From contig JANXXL010000294.1 in NCBI GenBank assembly GCA_025350625.1, forward strand, positions 1 through 34,210: 34,210 bases of DNA. Reading direction: 5' to 3'. The notes under the pieces were generated by a model, which worked only from the letters and a program-made list of their open reading frames with translations, ran no database searches and was not told the DNA's origin. A program made the translations under genes and the position numbers. Source of the DNA: Bryobacterales bacterium (lineage in GTDB: Bacteria > Acidobacteriota > Terriglobia > Bryobacterales > Bryobacteraceae). Below, piece after piece: positions 23,529 to 32,044 of this stretch (positions are counted from its first letter, which is position 1; every line of letters starts with the position of its first letter).

Positions 23529-25178
23529 ATGCGCATCGCTTTGGCGCAATTGAATCCCACGGTAGGGGACTTGGCGGGGAACGTCGACCGCATGACCCGC
23601 GCCGCGCGCGATGCGGCTGCTCGCGGCGCCGAAGTCGTGGTGTTTCCCGAGCTCTCGCTTACCGGCTATCCGCCACGGGATCTGGTCGAAAAACCCGCCT
23701 TTCTCGAGGGTTGCGAGCGCCAATTGAACCGTCTTGCGCTCGAAACGGCGGACCTGGGCCTGAGCGTCATTTGCGGTTACGTAGCCCGGTCCGACGCCGA
23801 GACCGGTAAACGGGCGCTCAACCGCGCTGCACTCATTGAAGGCGGCGAGATCGTGTTCCGGCAAAGCAAGATGCTGCTGCCCAACTACGATGTCTTCGAC
23901 GAAGCGCGTTATTTCCGGCCGGCCGAGCGTGAATATCTATGCGCACTGCGCGGCGTTCCAGTGGCGCTCACCATCTGTGAGGATGCCTGGAACGACCGCC
24001 GCTTTTGGAAAGAACGGCTCTATCAGCGGGACCCGGTGGAGGAACTGTTCGAGGCCGGCGCACAAATGCTCATCTGCATCAACGCTTCGCCTTACAACTT
24101 GGGCAAACGTGCGATTCGGCGGAACATTTATCGGGCGGCAGCGCGCCGTTACGCCAAGCCGGTAATTTATGTGAACCAGGTGGGCGGCAACGATCAACTG
24201 GTATTCGATGGCACTAGTTTCGTGATGAACAGTGCGGGCGAAGTGATTGCGGCGGGGCGTTCCTTTGAAGAAGACCTGATCCTATGCGATCTCGAAGCAG
24301 GAACGGGTGACCGCAACGAGGATTTCGCGGAGGAATGCGCGGCCGCCTATCAGGCGCTGGTTCTGGGCACTCGCGACTACATCCGAAAGTGCGGTTTTTC
24401 GAAAGTCCTGATCGGTTTGAGCGGCGGCATTGACTCCGCGTTGACGGCCGTCATTGCGGTGGATGCGGTCGGCAGAGAAAATGTCACCGGAGTGGGGATG
24501 CCGGGACCCTATTCTTCGGAATCGAGCGTGATCGACGCCCGCACGATGGCGGAAAAACTGCGGATCCGGTTCGAGATCGTGTCCATCACCGGAGCCTGCG
24601 AACGTTTCGAACAGGAATTGGCTCCCCTGTTTCAAGGAACAGAACCCGGTGTTACGGAAGAAAATCTGCAATCGCGACTGCGCGGCGTCACACTGATGGC
24701 GCTTTCAAACAAGACCGGCGCGATGGTGCTCACCACCGGCAATAAGAGTGAACTCGCGGTGGGTTATTGCACGCTTTACGGCGATATGTGCGGGGGCTTG
24801 GCCGTCATCAGCGATGTACCCAAGACGCTGGTTTATCAACTGGCGCGCATCGCGAATCAGCGCCACAACGGAGCCATTCCGGAAAACGTGTTTACCAAAC
24901 CGCCTTCGGCCGAGCTTCGTCCCGATCAAAAGGACACCGACTCTCTCCCGCCCTATGAGGTATTAGACCCGATTCTCGAAGCTTACATTGAGCACTATCG
25001 CACGCCTCGTGAAATCGCGGCTAGCTATGACCTTTCGCTGGAGCTGGTGCAGGACATCATTAACAAAGTGGATCGCAACGAGTACAAACGTCAGCAGGCG
25101 GCACCGGGATTGAAAGTGACTACGAAAGCCTTCGGTGTCGGACGCAGAATGCCTATCGCCCAAAGGTTTGCGGGATGA
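23529..25178 (+). CDS. nadE: NAD+ synthase, glutamine-hydrolysing
   Basis: A 549-residue two-domain enzyme making NAD from deamido-NAD and glutamine. The N-terminal nitrilase-type glutaminase has the triad Glu41 (VVVFPELSLTGYPP), Lys114 (RQSKMLLPNYDVFDE) and Cys150 (ALTICEDAW). The C-terminal synthetase has the PP-loop SGGIDSALT (from residue 298) and TTGNKSELAVGYCTLYGDM. The start at 23529 gives the family N-terminus MRIALAQLNPTVGDLAGNV. The stop overlaps the ATG of the next gene as ATGA, suggesting coupling with the beta-propeller and GH57 genes. Confidence 0.97.
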   Translation: MRIALAQLNPTVGDLAGNVDRMTRAARDAAARGAEVVVFPELSLTGYPPRDLVEKPAFLEGCERQLNRLALETADLGLSVICGYVARSDAETGKRALNRAALIEGGEIVFRQSKMLLPNYDVFDEARYFRPAEREYLCALRGVPVALTICEDAWNDRRFWKERLYQRDPVEELFEAGAQMLICINASPYNLGKRAIRRNIYRAAARRYAKPVIYVNQVGGNDQLVFDGTSFVMNSAGEVIAAGRSFEEDLILCDLEAGTGDRNEDFAEECAAAYQALVLGTRDYIRKCGFSKVLIGLSGGIDSALTAVIAVDAVGRENVTGVGMPGPYSSESSVIDARTMAEKLRIRFEIVSITGACERFEQELAPLFQGTEPGVTEENLQSRLRGVTLMALSNKTGAMVLTTGNKSELAVGYCTLYGDMCGGLAVISDVPKTLVYQLARIANQRHNGAIPENVFTKPPSAELRPDQKDTDSLPPYEVLDPILEAYIEHYRTPREIAASYDLSLELVQDIINKVDRNEYKRQQAAPGLKVTTKAFGVGRRMPIAQRFAG

Positions 25179-26644
25179 AAACAGCCCTGTTTTTGGCGGT
25201 CGCGCTGAACGCGCTCGCGCTGGATTTTCCCATGTCGCTGGCCGTTGCGCCCGATGGCCGGATCTTGGCGTTGAACGCAGGCGCCAAAGCGTCCGTCAGT
25301 GTGGTCGATGGCCCCGAGCTTTCCCTGCCCGATGCCTGGTTGGGACTGACCTTCGCGCCGGACGGCAAGACGGCATACGTGGGCGGCGGCGCTCGCGGCG
25401 TGGTCTACGAACTCAGTTACACAAAGGGGGAACTGAAGTTAACTCGTGAGATGAAGGCCGGCGATTTCACCGGCGATGTGGCGGTGTCGCCCGACGGGCG
25501 CCTGATTTATGCAGCGGATTTGTTTGCCAACACGGTGGTTGTGATCAATCCTCAATCAGGCAGGGTCATCGACCGTTTCAAGGCCGGGCTCAGGCCCTAC
25601 CGCATTTTGTTTCACCCGGACGGGCGTTCTTATTTCGTATCCAGTTGGGCCGACGCGGCGGTGTATCAGTACAACACTGTGAATGGGGAAGAAATGGGGC
25701 GTATTCGCCTGGGCTCGCACACCTCCGACATGGTGTTGAGTAATTACAACCCGGAACCGGAAGGCGGAGGGCCGGCTTCTACTGTCAAATACCGGCTGTT
25801 CGTCGCAGCGGCGAATACGAATGAAGTATTTGTGGTGGCGATCGGGGAAAACAAATCCATGAATCTGGCTGAGACGATTCACGTGGCGCCCGCGCCGCTT
25901 ACTCCGCTCGGTATGACGCCCAGCGCGCTTGCGATCGCGCCGGATCAAATGCACTTGTATGTGGCTTGCTCGGACGCGGATGCCGTGGCATCGGTAGACG
26001 TTTCAGATCTGCGTGCGGTGGTGGAGGGATTTCTGCCCACGGGGGCCTATCCTGCCTCCCTACGCGCGACCGGGGACCGCGTGTGGGTAGCGAACGCGCG
26101 AGCGAATACGGTGGAAGTGTTGGGCGACACGTTCCAGCCCGTTACCATAACGCCCGACCCACAGACCTCGCGCGCCGAACATGTGATCTATATCGTCCGC
26201 GAGAATCAGCCGGAGGCTTTGATGCGTGCAGTAGCGGGGCTCGCGCCGGATTACACTGTGAAACTCGGCTGGCGGCCCAACTTCAACATCGCCGACCCCG
26301 CTAACACCCCGAACGCCGGATATCTGTGGACCAACGCCATCGCGGCAGGGATCGCTGTTCGCAATTACGGCGTGTTCGTTCGCAACGGGCAGGCGATTGA
26401 TCCCGCGGCCAGGTCCTTCACGAAACCGGACGCTGCGTCGTTCGCCGAAGACCTGAAGCAGTTCGAGGCGAGCGGGATGATGCCCCGGCTGATTCTGCTG
26501 CAAATTACCAGTGATGATGCGATGGCGTCGCTCAAGAACGCCGTAGCCAAGACCCGTTTCGCGGCGAAAACAGAAATTGTGGTGGGAGACTTACGGCGTG
26601 TCGAAGCCCTGTTGGGTCTGCGCCCCATGACTCGTAAAGACTAA
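25175..26644 (+). CDS. YVTN beta-propeller protein with shortened phosphoesterase-like C-terminus
   Basis: A 489-residue exported protein. A short signal peptide (TALFLAVALNALA) leads to propeller blades with the usual strands (SLAVAPDGRILALN, LTFAPDGKTAYVGG, VAVSPDGRLIYAADLF, SALAIAPDQMHLYVACSDAD, WVANARANTVEVLG), ending near residue 330. The following HVIYIVRENQPEALMRAV resembles the opening of the PF04185 phosphoesterase domain (usually HVIYIIKENRTYDQ), and NAGYLWTNAIAAGIAVRNYG a later part of it. The metal and catalytic segments between and after are missing or changed, for example QITSDDAM where family members have LPNDHT. It therefore seems to be a non-catalytic remnant. The gene is coupled to nadE by ATGA and ends directly before the GH57 start codon. 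Confidence 0.82.
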   Translation: MKTALFLAVALNALALDFPMSLAVAPDGRILALNAGAKASVSVVDGPELSLPDAWLGLTFAPDGKTAYVGGGARGVVYELSYTKGELKLTREMKAGDFTGDVAVSPDGRLIYAADLFANTVVVINPQSGRVIDRFKAGLRPYRILFHPDGRSYFVSSWADAAVYQYNTVNGEEMGRIRLGSHTSDMVLSNYNPEPEGGGPASTVKYRLFVAAANTNEVFVVAIGENKSMNLAETIHVAPAPLTPLGMTPSALAIAPDQMHLYVACSDADAVASVDVSDLRAVVEGFLPTGAYPASLRATGDRVWVANARANTVEVLGDTFQPVTITPDPQTSRAEHVIYIVRENQPEALMRAVAGLAPDYTVKLGWRPNFNIADPANTPNAGYLWTNAIAAGIAVRNYGVFVRNGQAIDPAARSFTKPDAASFAEDLKQFEASGMMPRLILLQITSDDAMASLKNAVAKTRFAAKTEIVVGDLRRVEALLGLRPMTRKD

Positions 26645-28636
26645 ATGACCACCGTTTGCTTTCTCTGGCACATGCACCAGCCGTTCTACAAGGACCTGTG
26701 GAGTGGCGAATACAAATTACCCTGGACCCGGCTCCACGCGCTCAAGGACTACGCCGGGATGGTGCAAATTCTGGCGGATTATCCGGCCATCCACCAGACC
26801 TTCAACCTGGTGCCGTCGATGGTCGCGCAAATCGACGAATACGCATCCGGCACGGCGTCCGATCCGTTTCTCGATTGCGCCCTGGCGCCCGCGGAAGACT
26901 TAAGCGACGCGCAGTGCAACTTTGTTCTGAAGTATTTTTTCCAGGCGAATTTAGACCGATTGATTTCCCGTTATCCGCGTTATCGCGAACTGTACGAGCG
27001 GCAGGCACGCAAGGAACGTTTCTCGGCTGAGGACCTGCGGGACCTCCAGATCCTGCATCTGCTGGTCTGGTTCGATGAGGATCTCCTGGCGAGCGATCGG
27101 GAGTTGATTGAGCTGATCCGCAAGGGGCGGAACTTCTCGCTTGACGATCAGGCAATGGTAGCCGGCAAGCAGCGGGAATCGCTGTCGCGCGTGCTGCCGG
27201 TATATCGCGAATTTGGCGCGCGCGGACAGATCGAAATATCCACCACTCCGTTTTACCATCCCATCTTGCCGTTGATCTGCGATTCCGATCTCGGCGCGGT
27301 GTCGCACCCCGGCCTTGCGCTCCCTACGCGATTCGCGTATCCCGATGACGCCCGCGAGCAACTGGATCGCGCGCGAGCCTACATCCGTGACAAGCTGGGA
27401 GTCGCACCCGTGGGATTATGGCCTTCGGAAGGCTCGGTATCCGATGCGGCATTGACGCTCGCGGCCGAAGCCGGCTTCACATGGGCCGCCAGCGATAATG
27501 GCGTTCTGGCGCGGACGCTCGCGCGCGATGCCGGACCTGAGGTTAGCTACCGGCCGTTCGTATGGCGGCAAAACGGCCGCGAAATGCGAATGATTTTTCG
27601 GGACCACTACTTGAGCGATCTGATTGGCTTCGAGTATTCCCGCATGAATGCTTCCGATGCCGCTGGGCACTTTCTGGATCGCATCCGCCACAATGCCGGC
27701 GGCCGCGAGTGCCTGGTGCCGATCATTCTCGATGGCGAAAACGCCTGGGAGTGGTATGAAGCCAACGGCCGTCCGTTCCTGCGTGAACTTTATCGCCGCA
27801 TCTCGGAAGACCCCACGCTCGAAGCCCTTACTGTCGCCGAAGCACTCGGTAAATACGAGGCTGAGCCGCTGCACACTATATTCCCCGGCTCTTGGATCAG
27901 CGCGAATTTCAACATCTGGATCGGCGCGGAAGAAGACAACCAGGCCTGGGAGTTGCTGCTGGCCGCGCGGCGCGCCTACGATGAGACTCCGGACGTCCCG
28001 GAAGCAGCCCGCAAGCTGGCGTACGAAGAACTGCTGATTGCAGAAGGCAGCGACTGGAACTGGTGGTATGGGCCCGAGCATGGCTCGGATAACCGTCCCG
28101 AGTTCGATCAGCTATACCGGGATCACCTGGTCAACGTATACCGGGCGCTGGGACTGGTTCCGCCGGAGGCGCTTTCCCGATCCATTCTTCGGCTGGATCA
28201 AACCGGTGAGATTCACGAGACGCCGCAGAATCCTATTCACATCACCCTTGACGGCGAGATCACTTCCTACTTTGAATGGATGGGCGCGGGACGCTATCGC
28301 CCCGATTCGCGCTCTGGCGCGATGCATGGCGGCGCGCCGCCGGTGTGGGAGATGTTCTACGGCTGCGACGGAGAGTCGGTTGCCCTGCGACTGGATGGAC
28401 TGCACGCCGGGGTGGGAGTCGCGATTGAATTCGAAACCGGCGTTGTGCCTGCGGAAATCGTGGTGGGGCGCATTACGGAGCTGCGGGTGCCCCTGGCCGG
28501 GCCTCGCCTGCGCGTTCACCTGTCACGCAACGGCTTACCCGCGGCCACGCTGCCGGCGCACGGGTGGATTGAAGTCGGCGAATGTATGGCGCTGTCGAAA
28601 GAGAAGCTCGCCTTAGTCGACCATCTGCCCCAGTAG
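26645..28636 (+). CDS. GH57 family glycoside hydrolase (alpha-amylase/alpha-glucan type)
   Basis: A 663-residue cytoplasmic enzyme of family GH57, which cleaves or rearranges alpha-glucans. The conserved regions appear in order: WHMHQPFY (9-15), EISTTPFYHPILPL (197-210), GLWPSEGSVSD with the nucleophile Glu262, and IILDGENAWEWY with the acid Asp363. The C-terminal 200 residues (ITLDGEITSYFEWMGAGRY, VGVAIEFETGVVP) form a beta-rich accessory domain often found in this subfamily. There is no signal peptide. The ATG follows the preceding TAA without a gap. The specific activity within GH57 (amylase, branching or amylopullulanase-like) cannot be resolved from motifs. Confidence 0.93.
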   Translation: MTTVCFLWHMHQPFYKDLWSGEYKLPWTRLHALKDYAGMVQILADYPAIHQTFNLVPSMVAQIDEYASGTASDPFLDCALAPAEDLSDAQCNFVLKYFFQANLDRLISRYPRYRELYERQARKERFSAEDLRDLQILHLLVWFDEDLLASDRELIELIRKGRNFSLDDQAMVAGKQRESLSRVLPVYREFGARGQIEISTTPFYHPILPLICDSDLGAVSHPGLALPTRFAYPDDAREQLDRARAYIRDKLGVAPVGLWPSEGSVSDAALTLAAEAGFTWAASDNGVLARTLARDAGPEVSYRPFVWRQNGREMRMIFRDHYLSDLIGFEYSRMNASDAAGHFLDRIRHNAGGRECLVPIILDGENAWEWYEANGRPFLRELYRRISEDPTLEALTVAEALGKYEAEPLHTIFPGSWISANFNIWIGAEEDNQAWELLLAARRAYDETPDVPEAARKLAYEELLIAEGSDWNWWYGPEHGSDNRPEFDQLYRDHLVNVYRALGLVPPEALSRSILRLDQTGEIHETPQNPIHITLDGEITSYFEWMGAGRYRPDSRSGAMHGGAPPVWEMFYGCDGESVALRLDGLHAGVGVAIEFETGVVPAEIVVGRITELRVPLAGPRLRVHLSRNGLPAATLPAHGWIEVGECMALSKEKLALVDHLPQ

Positions 28637-28647
28637 GCCGCTCCCCA

Positions 28648-31600
28648 TCAGAACATCAGCCTTAGGCCTAACTGGATCTGACGGGAAGGGTTGGTAGTGA
28701 AAGGACTGCCGAAGAAGCCCGTCGGTGTTCCCGCTTGTGATGTCAGCTTGCCGTTCCCATCGAAGACGGTCTGCAACTGGGGTTGAATGTTCACATTATT
28801 AAACACGTTAAACATTTCTACCCGGAACTGCGCTTTCAGTTTATCTTCTCCGATTAAATTTACGTTCTTGAATATCGAGAAGTCGAAATCCCGGAATACA
28901 GGCATCCAAAGCGTATTCCGTCCGAGGTTGCCCAGTTGGCCGGCCGCAGGGAAGGCGAAGCAGTTGAGGTTGAGGTATTTACCGATGATGCCGGTGGTGA
29001 AGTTGGTCGTACAGCCGGGAGCCGCCACATACTGAGGCCTCTGCGCTGAATTGATGCTATTGGTATTACTGTTTCCAGTGAAGGCCCGGTCCGAGGATAA
29101 CTTGATGCTATATGGACCGCCACTTTGCCGGGTGTAGATTCCGCCCAGCGCCCATCCGCCCAAAATCGTATTGGTAAAGGAATGGGACTTCACTGCTGCG
29201 GGCACCGGAACATCGTACTGGAAGTTAGCCACGAAATTATGCGGGATGTCGAAATCCGATACGGCGTGGTTGATCGTGGGATCGAAGGCCCATGACCTTC
29301 CTACGCTATTGGCGGATTCTCCGCCTTCCGAGAAGACGTTGGAACCCGAGTCGAGACTCTTCTGCCATGTGTAGGCGACCTGGTAAGACAACCCTTTGAT
29401 GGGACGCTGCACCAGGTTGACCTGCAGGGAATGATAGTTGCTATGCCCGCTCCACTCCGTCGACCGGAGGGTACCAAAGGCCGGATTAATGCGCTGAATC
29501 GCGGAAGTGCTATTGCCGGCGGGAATCGGAAAGACCCAGCTATCTAGAGCATTATCAAAATGCACCAGCGACGCCGGCACTTGATCGGTATCCTCGATCG
29601 GACTAACCAGGTGCACGCCGGACGATCCTACGTAGCCCACCGTCAATGTCACGGCCCGGGTGAGCTGGCGCTGGATATTGAAGTTCCACTGCGCCTTATA
29701 GCCTCGACTGGGATTGAACCCCACATGGGCGACACCGAGGGATGCCGCGGTCTCCAGTTGCTGGATCTGGTTCGGGAAAGAAGAGTTCGGAGGATTCTTA
29801 ACAGTTCCTCCAAGGAAGTACGGAAGAGATCGAGGGAGCCGGCCCTGGAAGTTATAGGGCAGAATGAGCATATCGAAAATACCCGCGCCACCCCGGATCG
29901 ACGTTTTGCCATTCTTAAAGGGATCCCAAGCGAATCCCACGCGAGGCGCAAAGTTTTTCTTCGGGCTGTGGTAGTACGGATCGCCGAGTTTCGGCTTCGT
30001 GTCGGTAAGGTTAATGAGATTGGAAACTCTTCCGTTGACGTCGGTCACCGCTGTGCCCACTTCATAGCGCAGGCCGATATTGATAGTCAGGTTGGGGAGT
30101 ATGCGGTAGTCATCCTGAAAATATCCTTGAAAAATGGACATCCGCATGCCGGTGGTAGGATCGGCCCCCGGGAGGTCCGAAGCGAACTGGGTCGGGTTCG
30201 CCGTCAGAAGATCCTTAATGGAACCAAAAGTCCAACTCCCATTGATGGTGCCGCCGTTAAACAAATTGTGGTCGATGCGCTCAAAACCAAAGCCCATGCG
30301 CATGCCATGCTTGCCCTTGGTCCACGAAAGGTCGTTATAAACCTGCGGAGTCGTGAACCCGGCTGTGTTGGGTCCGCTCGGGCCAAGCCCCGCGCCAATG
30401 CCGCTGAATAGAGCAGGCAGGCAACTGCACAAAAAGGTACCCATGTTGTGACCCGGCAGGAAGCCCAGGCTCTTGTCGGTAAGGGCCGGAAGCGTGGCAC
30501 AGCAGTCCAGTGAGGACGACGAAAGAGTGCGGCTGAAACCGAGGCGAGTATTGTCGATCAGCGTGGGTCCGAACAGGTGTTGCAGACTCAAGGCCAGGTT
30601 GTGCCGCCGCGAGGGAGAAGTAGCGAGCTTGATATTGAAATCATCCGGCACCGAGACATTGGTAAGGTCGTAGTTGTAAGTCCCGCTCAAAGTGGTATTC
30701 GCCGAGAAATAGTGGTCGATCTTGCCGACGTAATAGTTCTCGAGCCCTCGCCGCGGAGCACCGTAAGTGAATTTTGCGGTATCGCTATTGGGACTGATGG
30801 GTCCGTTGGGGAGAGGATAAACCACGAGGTACGGAATAATGCGCTTGTCTACATTGACATTTCCGGTGGTAAGAATGCCATTGCGCGCATTCGGCGTGAG
30901 CGTATCCACACTCACCGTCAGGCTCTTGACTTCATGCAGGGATTCGTAATTAACGAAGAAAAAAGTCTTATCCTTCTTAATTTTTCCGCCGGCGAAGCCG
31001 CCAAACTGGTGACGGCGAAATGCCGGGATGGTCGCGCCATCGAAAGCGTTCCTGGCATCGAGCGCGCTGTTGCGGTGAAAATAATAAGCCCCGCCGTGGT
31101 ACTGATTGGTGCCCGACTTGGTAATGGCGTTGACCACGCCGGCCGAGCTCATGCCGTACTCCGTCGAGTAGTTGTTGGTCAGCACCGAGAACTCGCGGAT
31201 GGCGTCGACGCCCAGGTTCACGCGCAGAGTGCTGCCGGGGCCGGCGTTCGCATAATCGTTCACGATAATTCCATCGATTCGGAAAGCATTCTCGGTCACG
31301 CGCCCGCCGGAAATCGACATGGCGGTGCCGTTCCCGCGCTGCCCGTGGCGGGCATCGAGCTGATTTTGGCCGGTATTGAAGGTGGCGCCGGGCGACAATA
31401 ATGCCAATTGGAGCCAGTCACGGCCATTGAGGGGAAGCTCGCGGATGGTCGCCGAATTCACAAAGCCCGCGAGAGTCGAACTGGAGGTATCGACTTGGGC
31501 CGCCTCTGCTGTGACCTCGACTTTTTCGGAAACCGCTCCCACGGTCAGCGCGAAGTTCACTCCCTCTTCACCACCGACAGTAACCGTAATACCGGTCCGC

Positions 31601-31890
31601 ACTTCGGTTTTGAAGCCGGGCGCAGTGGCGCTCACTTCGTACGACCCCGCAGGAACACTGACGATCCGGAAATTGCCGCTGTCATCGGCCGTCGCGGTGC
31701 GGACCGCACCCGTGTCCAGGCTTTTCGCCGAAATGCTCGCCTTGCCGATCACGGCGCCTTGCTGATCCTGGACGGTTCCCAGAATGGTTCCACTCACCGT
31801 TTGTGCCTGAAGGGCAGCCGGACTCACGCACCAATAAGTCCCCGCGAGGGTGAGACTGAGAAACATCAAGCGAAAAGTGTATTTAACCAA
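28648..31890 (-). CDS. TonB-dependent receptor with carboxypeptidase-regulatory-like domain
   Basis: A 1080-residue outer-membrane protein of the Oar/Cna-B-type receptor group abundant in Acidobacteria. The TTG at 31890 is preferred to the TTG at 31929 because a GGGGG lies 5 nt before it and VKYTFRLMFLSLTLAG starts a good signal peptide. Residues about 32-110 are a carboxypeptidase-regulatory-like domain (SGTILGTVQDQQGAVIGKAS, SVPAGSYEVSATAPGFKTE). The plug follows (FVNSATIRELPLNGRDWLQL, SSAGVVNAITKSGTNQYHGG). The remainder is a beta-barrel with many NYDLT- and GLRYEVG-type strands, ending in the terminal aromatic strand RQIQLGLRLMF. The ligand is unknown; nearby GH5 and GH57 genes hint at glycans. 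No SusD-like gene is adjacent. Confidence 0.93.
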   Translation of the reverse strand: MVKYTFRLMFLSLTLAGTYWCVSPAALQAQTVSGTILGTVQDQQGAVIGKASISAKSLDTGAVRTATADDSGNFRIVSVPAGSYEVSATAPGFKTEVRTGITVTVGGEEGVNFALTVGAVSEKVEVTAEAAQVDTSSSTLAGFVNSATIRELPLNGRDWLQLALLSPGATFNTGQNQLDARHGQRGNGTAMSISGGRVTENAFRIDGIIVNDYANAGPGSTLRVNLGVDAIREFSVLTNNYSTEYGMSSAGVVNAITKSGTNQYHGGAYYFHRNSALDARNAFDGATIPAFRRHQFGGFAGGKIKKDKTFFFVNYESLHEVKSLTVSVDTLTPNARNGILTTGNVNVDKRIIPYLVVYPLPNGPISPNSDTAKFTYGAPRRGLENYYVGKIDHYFSANTTLSGTYNYDLTNVSVPDDFNIKLATSPSRRHNLALSLQHLFGPTLIDNTRLGFSRTLSSSSLDCCATLPALTDKSLGFLPGHNMGTFLCSCLPALFSGIGAGLGPSGPNTAGFTTPQVYNDLSWTKGKHGMRMGFGFERIDHNLFNGGTINGSWTFGSIKDLLTANPTQFASDLPGADPTTGMRMSIFQGYFQDDYRILPNLTINIGLRYEVGTAVTDVNGRVSNLINLTDTKPKLGDPYYHSPKKNFAPRVGFAWDPFKNGKTSIRGGAGIFDMLILPYNFQGRLPRSLPYFLGGTVKNPPNSSFPNQIQQLETAASLGVAHVGFNPSRGYKAQWNFNIQRQLTRAVTLTVGYVGSSGVHLVSPIEDTDQVPASLVHFDNALDSWVFPIPAGNSTSAIQRINPAFGTLRSTEWSGHSNYHSLQVNLVQRPIKGLSYQVAYTWQKSLDSGSNVFSEGGESANSVGRSWAFDPTINHAVSDFDIPHNFVANFQYDVPVPAAVKSHSFTNTILGGWALGGIYTRQSGGPYSIKLSSDRAFTGNSNTNSINSAQRPQYVAAPGCTTNFTTGIIGKYLNLNCFAFPAAGQLGNLGRNTLWMPVFRDFDFSIFKNVNLIGEDKLKAQFRVEMFNVFNNVNIQPQLQTVFDGNGKLTSQAGTPTGFFGSPFTTNPSRQIQLGLRLMF

Positions 31891-31949
31891 GGGTCCCCCT
31901 TTTATCCGTGCCGGCCTACGCCAATTCAAGTGATTTTAGAAACTTACGC

Positions 31950-31999
31950 GACCCGACCGCGGTTTGGTCAAAGTTAATACAACCCGCCACTGTTGTCAA
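31950..31999 (-). promoter_or_regulatory. promoter and palindromic site upstream of the TonB-dependent receptor
   Basis: On the minus strand a perfect TTGACA (31999-31994) is followed after 17 nt by TAACTT (31976-31971), a moderate -10. The predicted start of transcription, near 31964, falls within a 20-bp imperfect palindrome at 31950-31969, with GACC and GGTC arms around ACCGCGGT. This is a typical place for a repressor operator. The leader would be about 74 nt. The remaining sequence to 32044 contains nothing else obvious. Confidence 0.5.
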
Positions 32000-32044
32000 T
32001 GCCATTACGGCGAAAAGATATACTCTGCCGATGGCGATTTTGAC

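Noticed and set aside
29560-31401. Two plus-strand open frames of 283 and 274 codons
   Set aside because: Both are antisense to the TonB-dependent receptor gene, which is intact along its full length.
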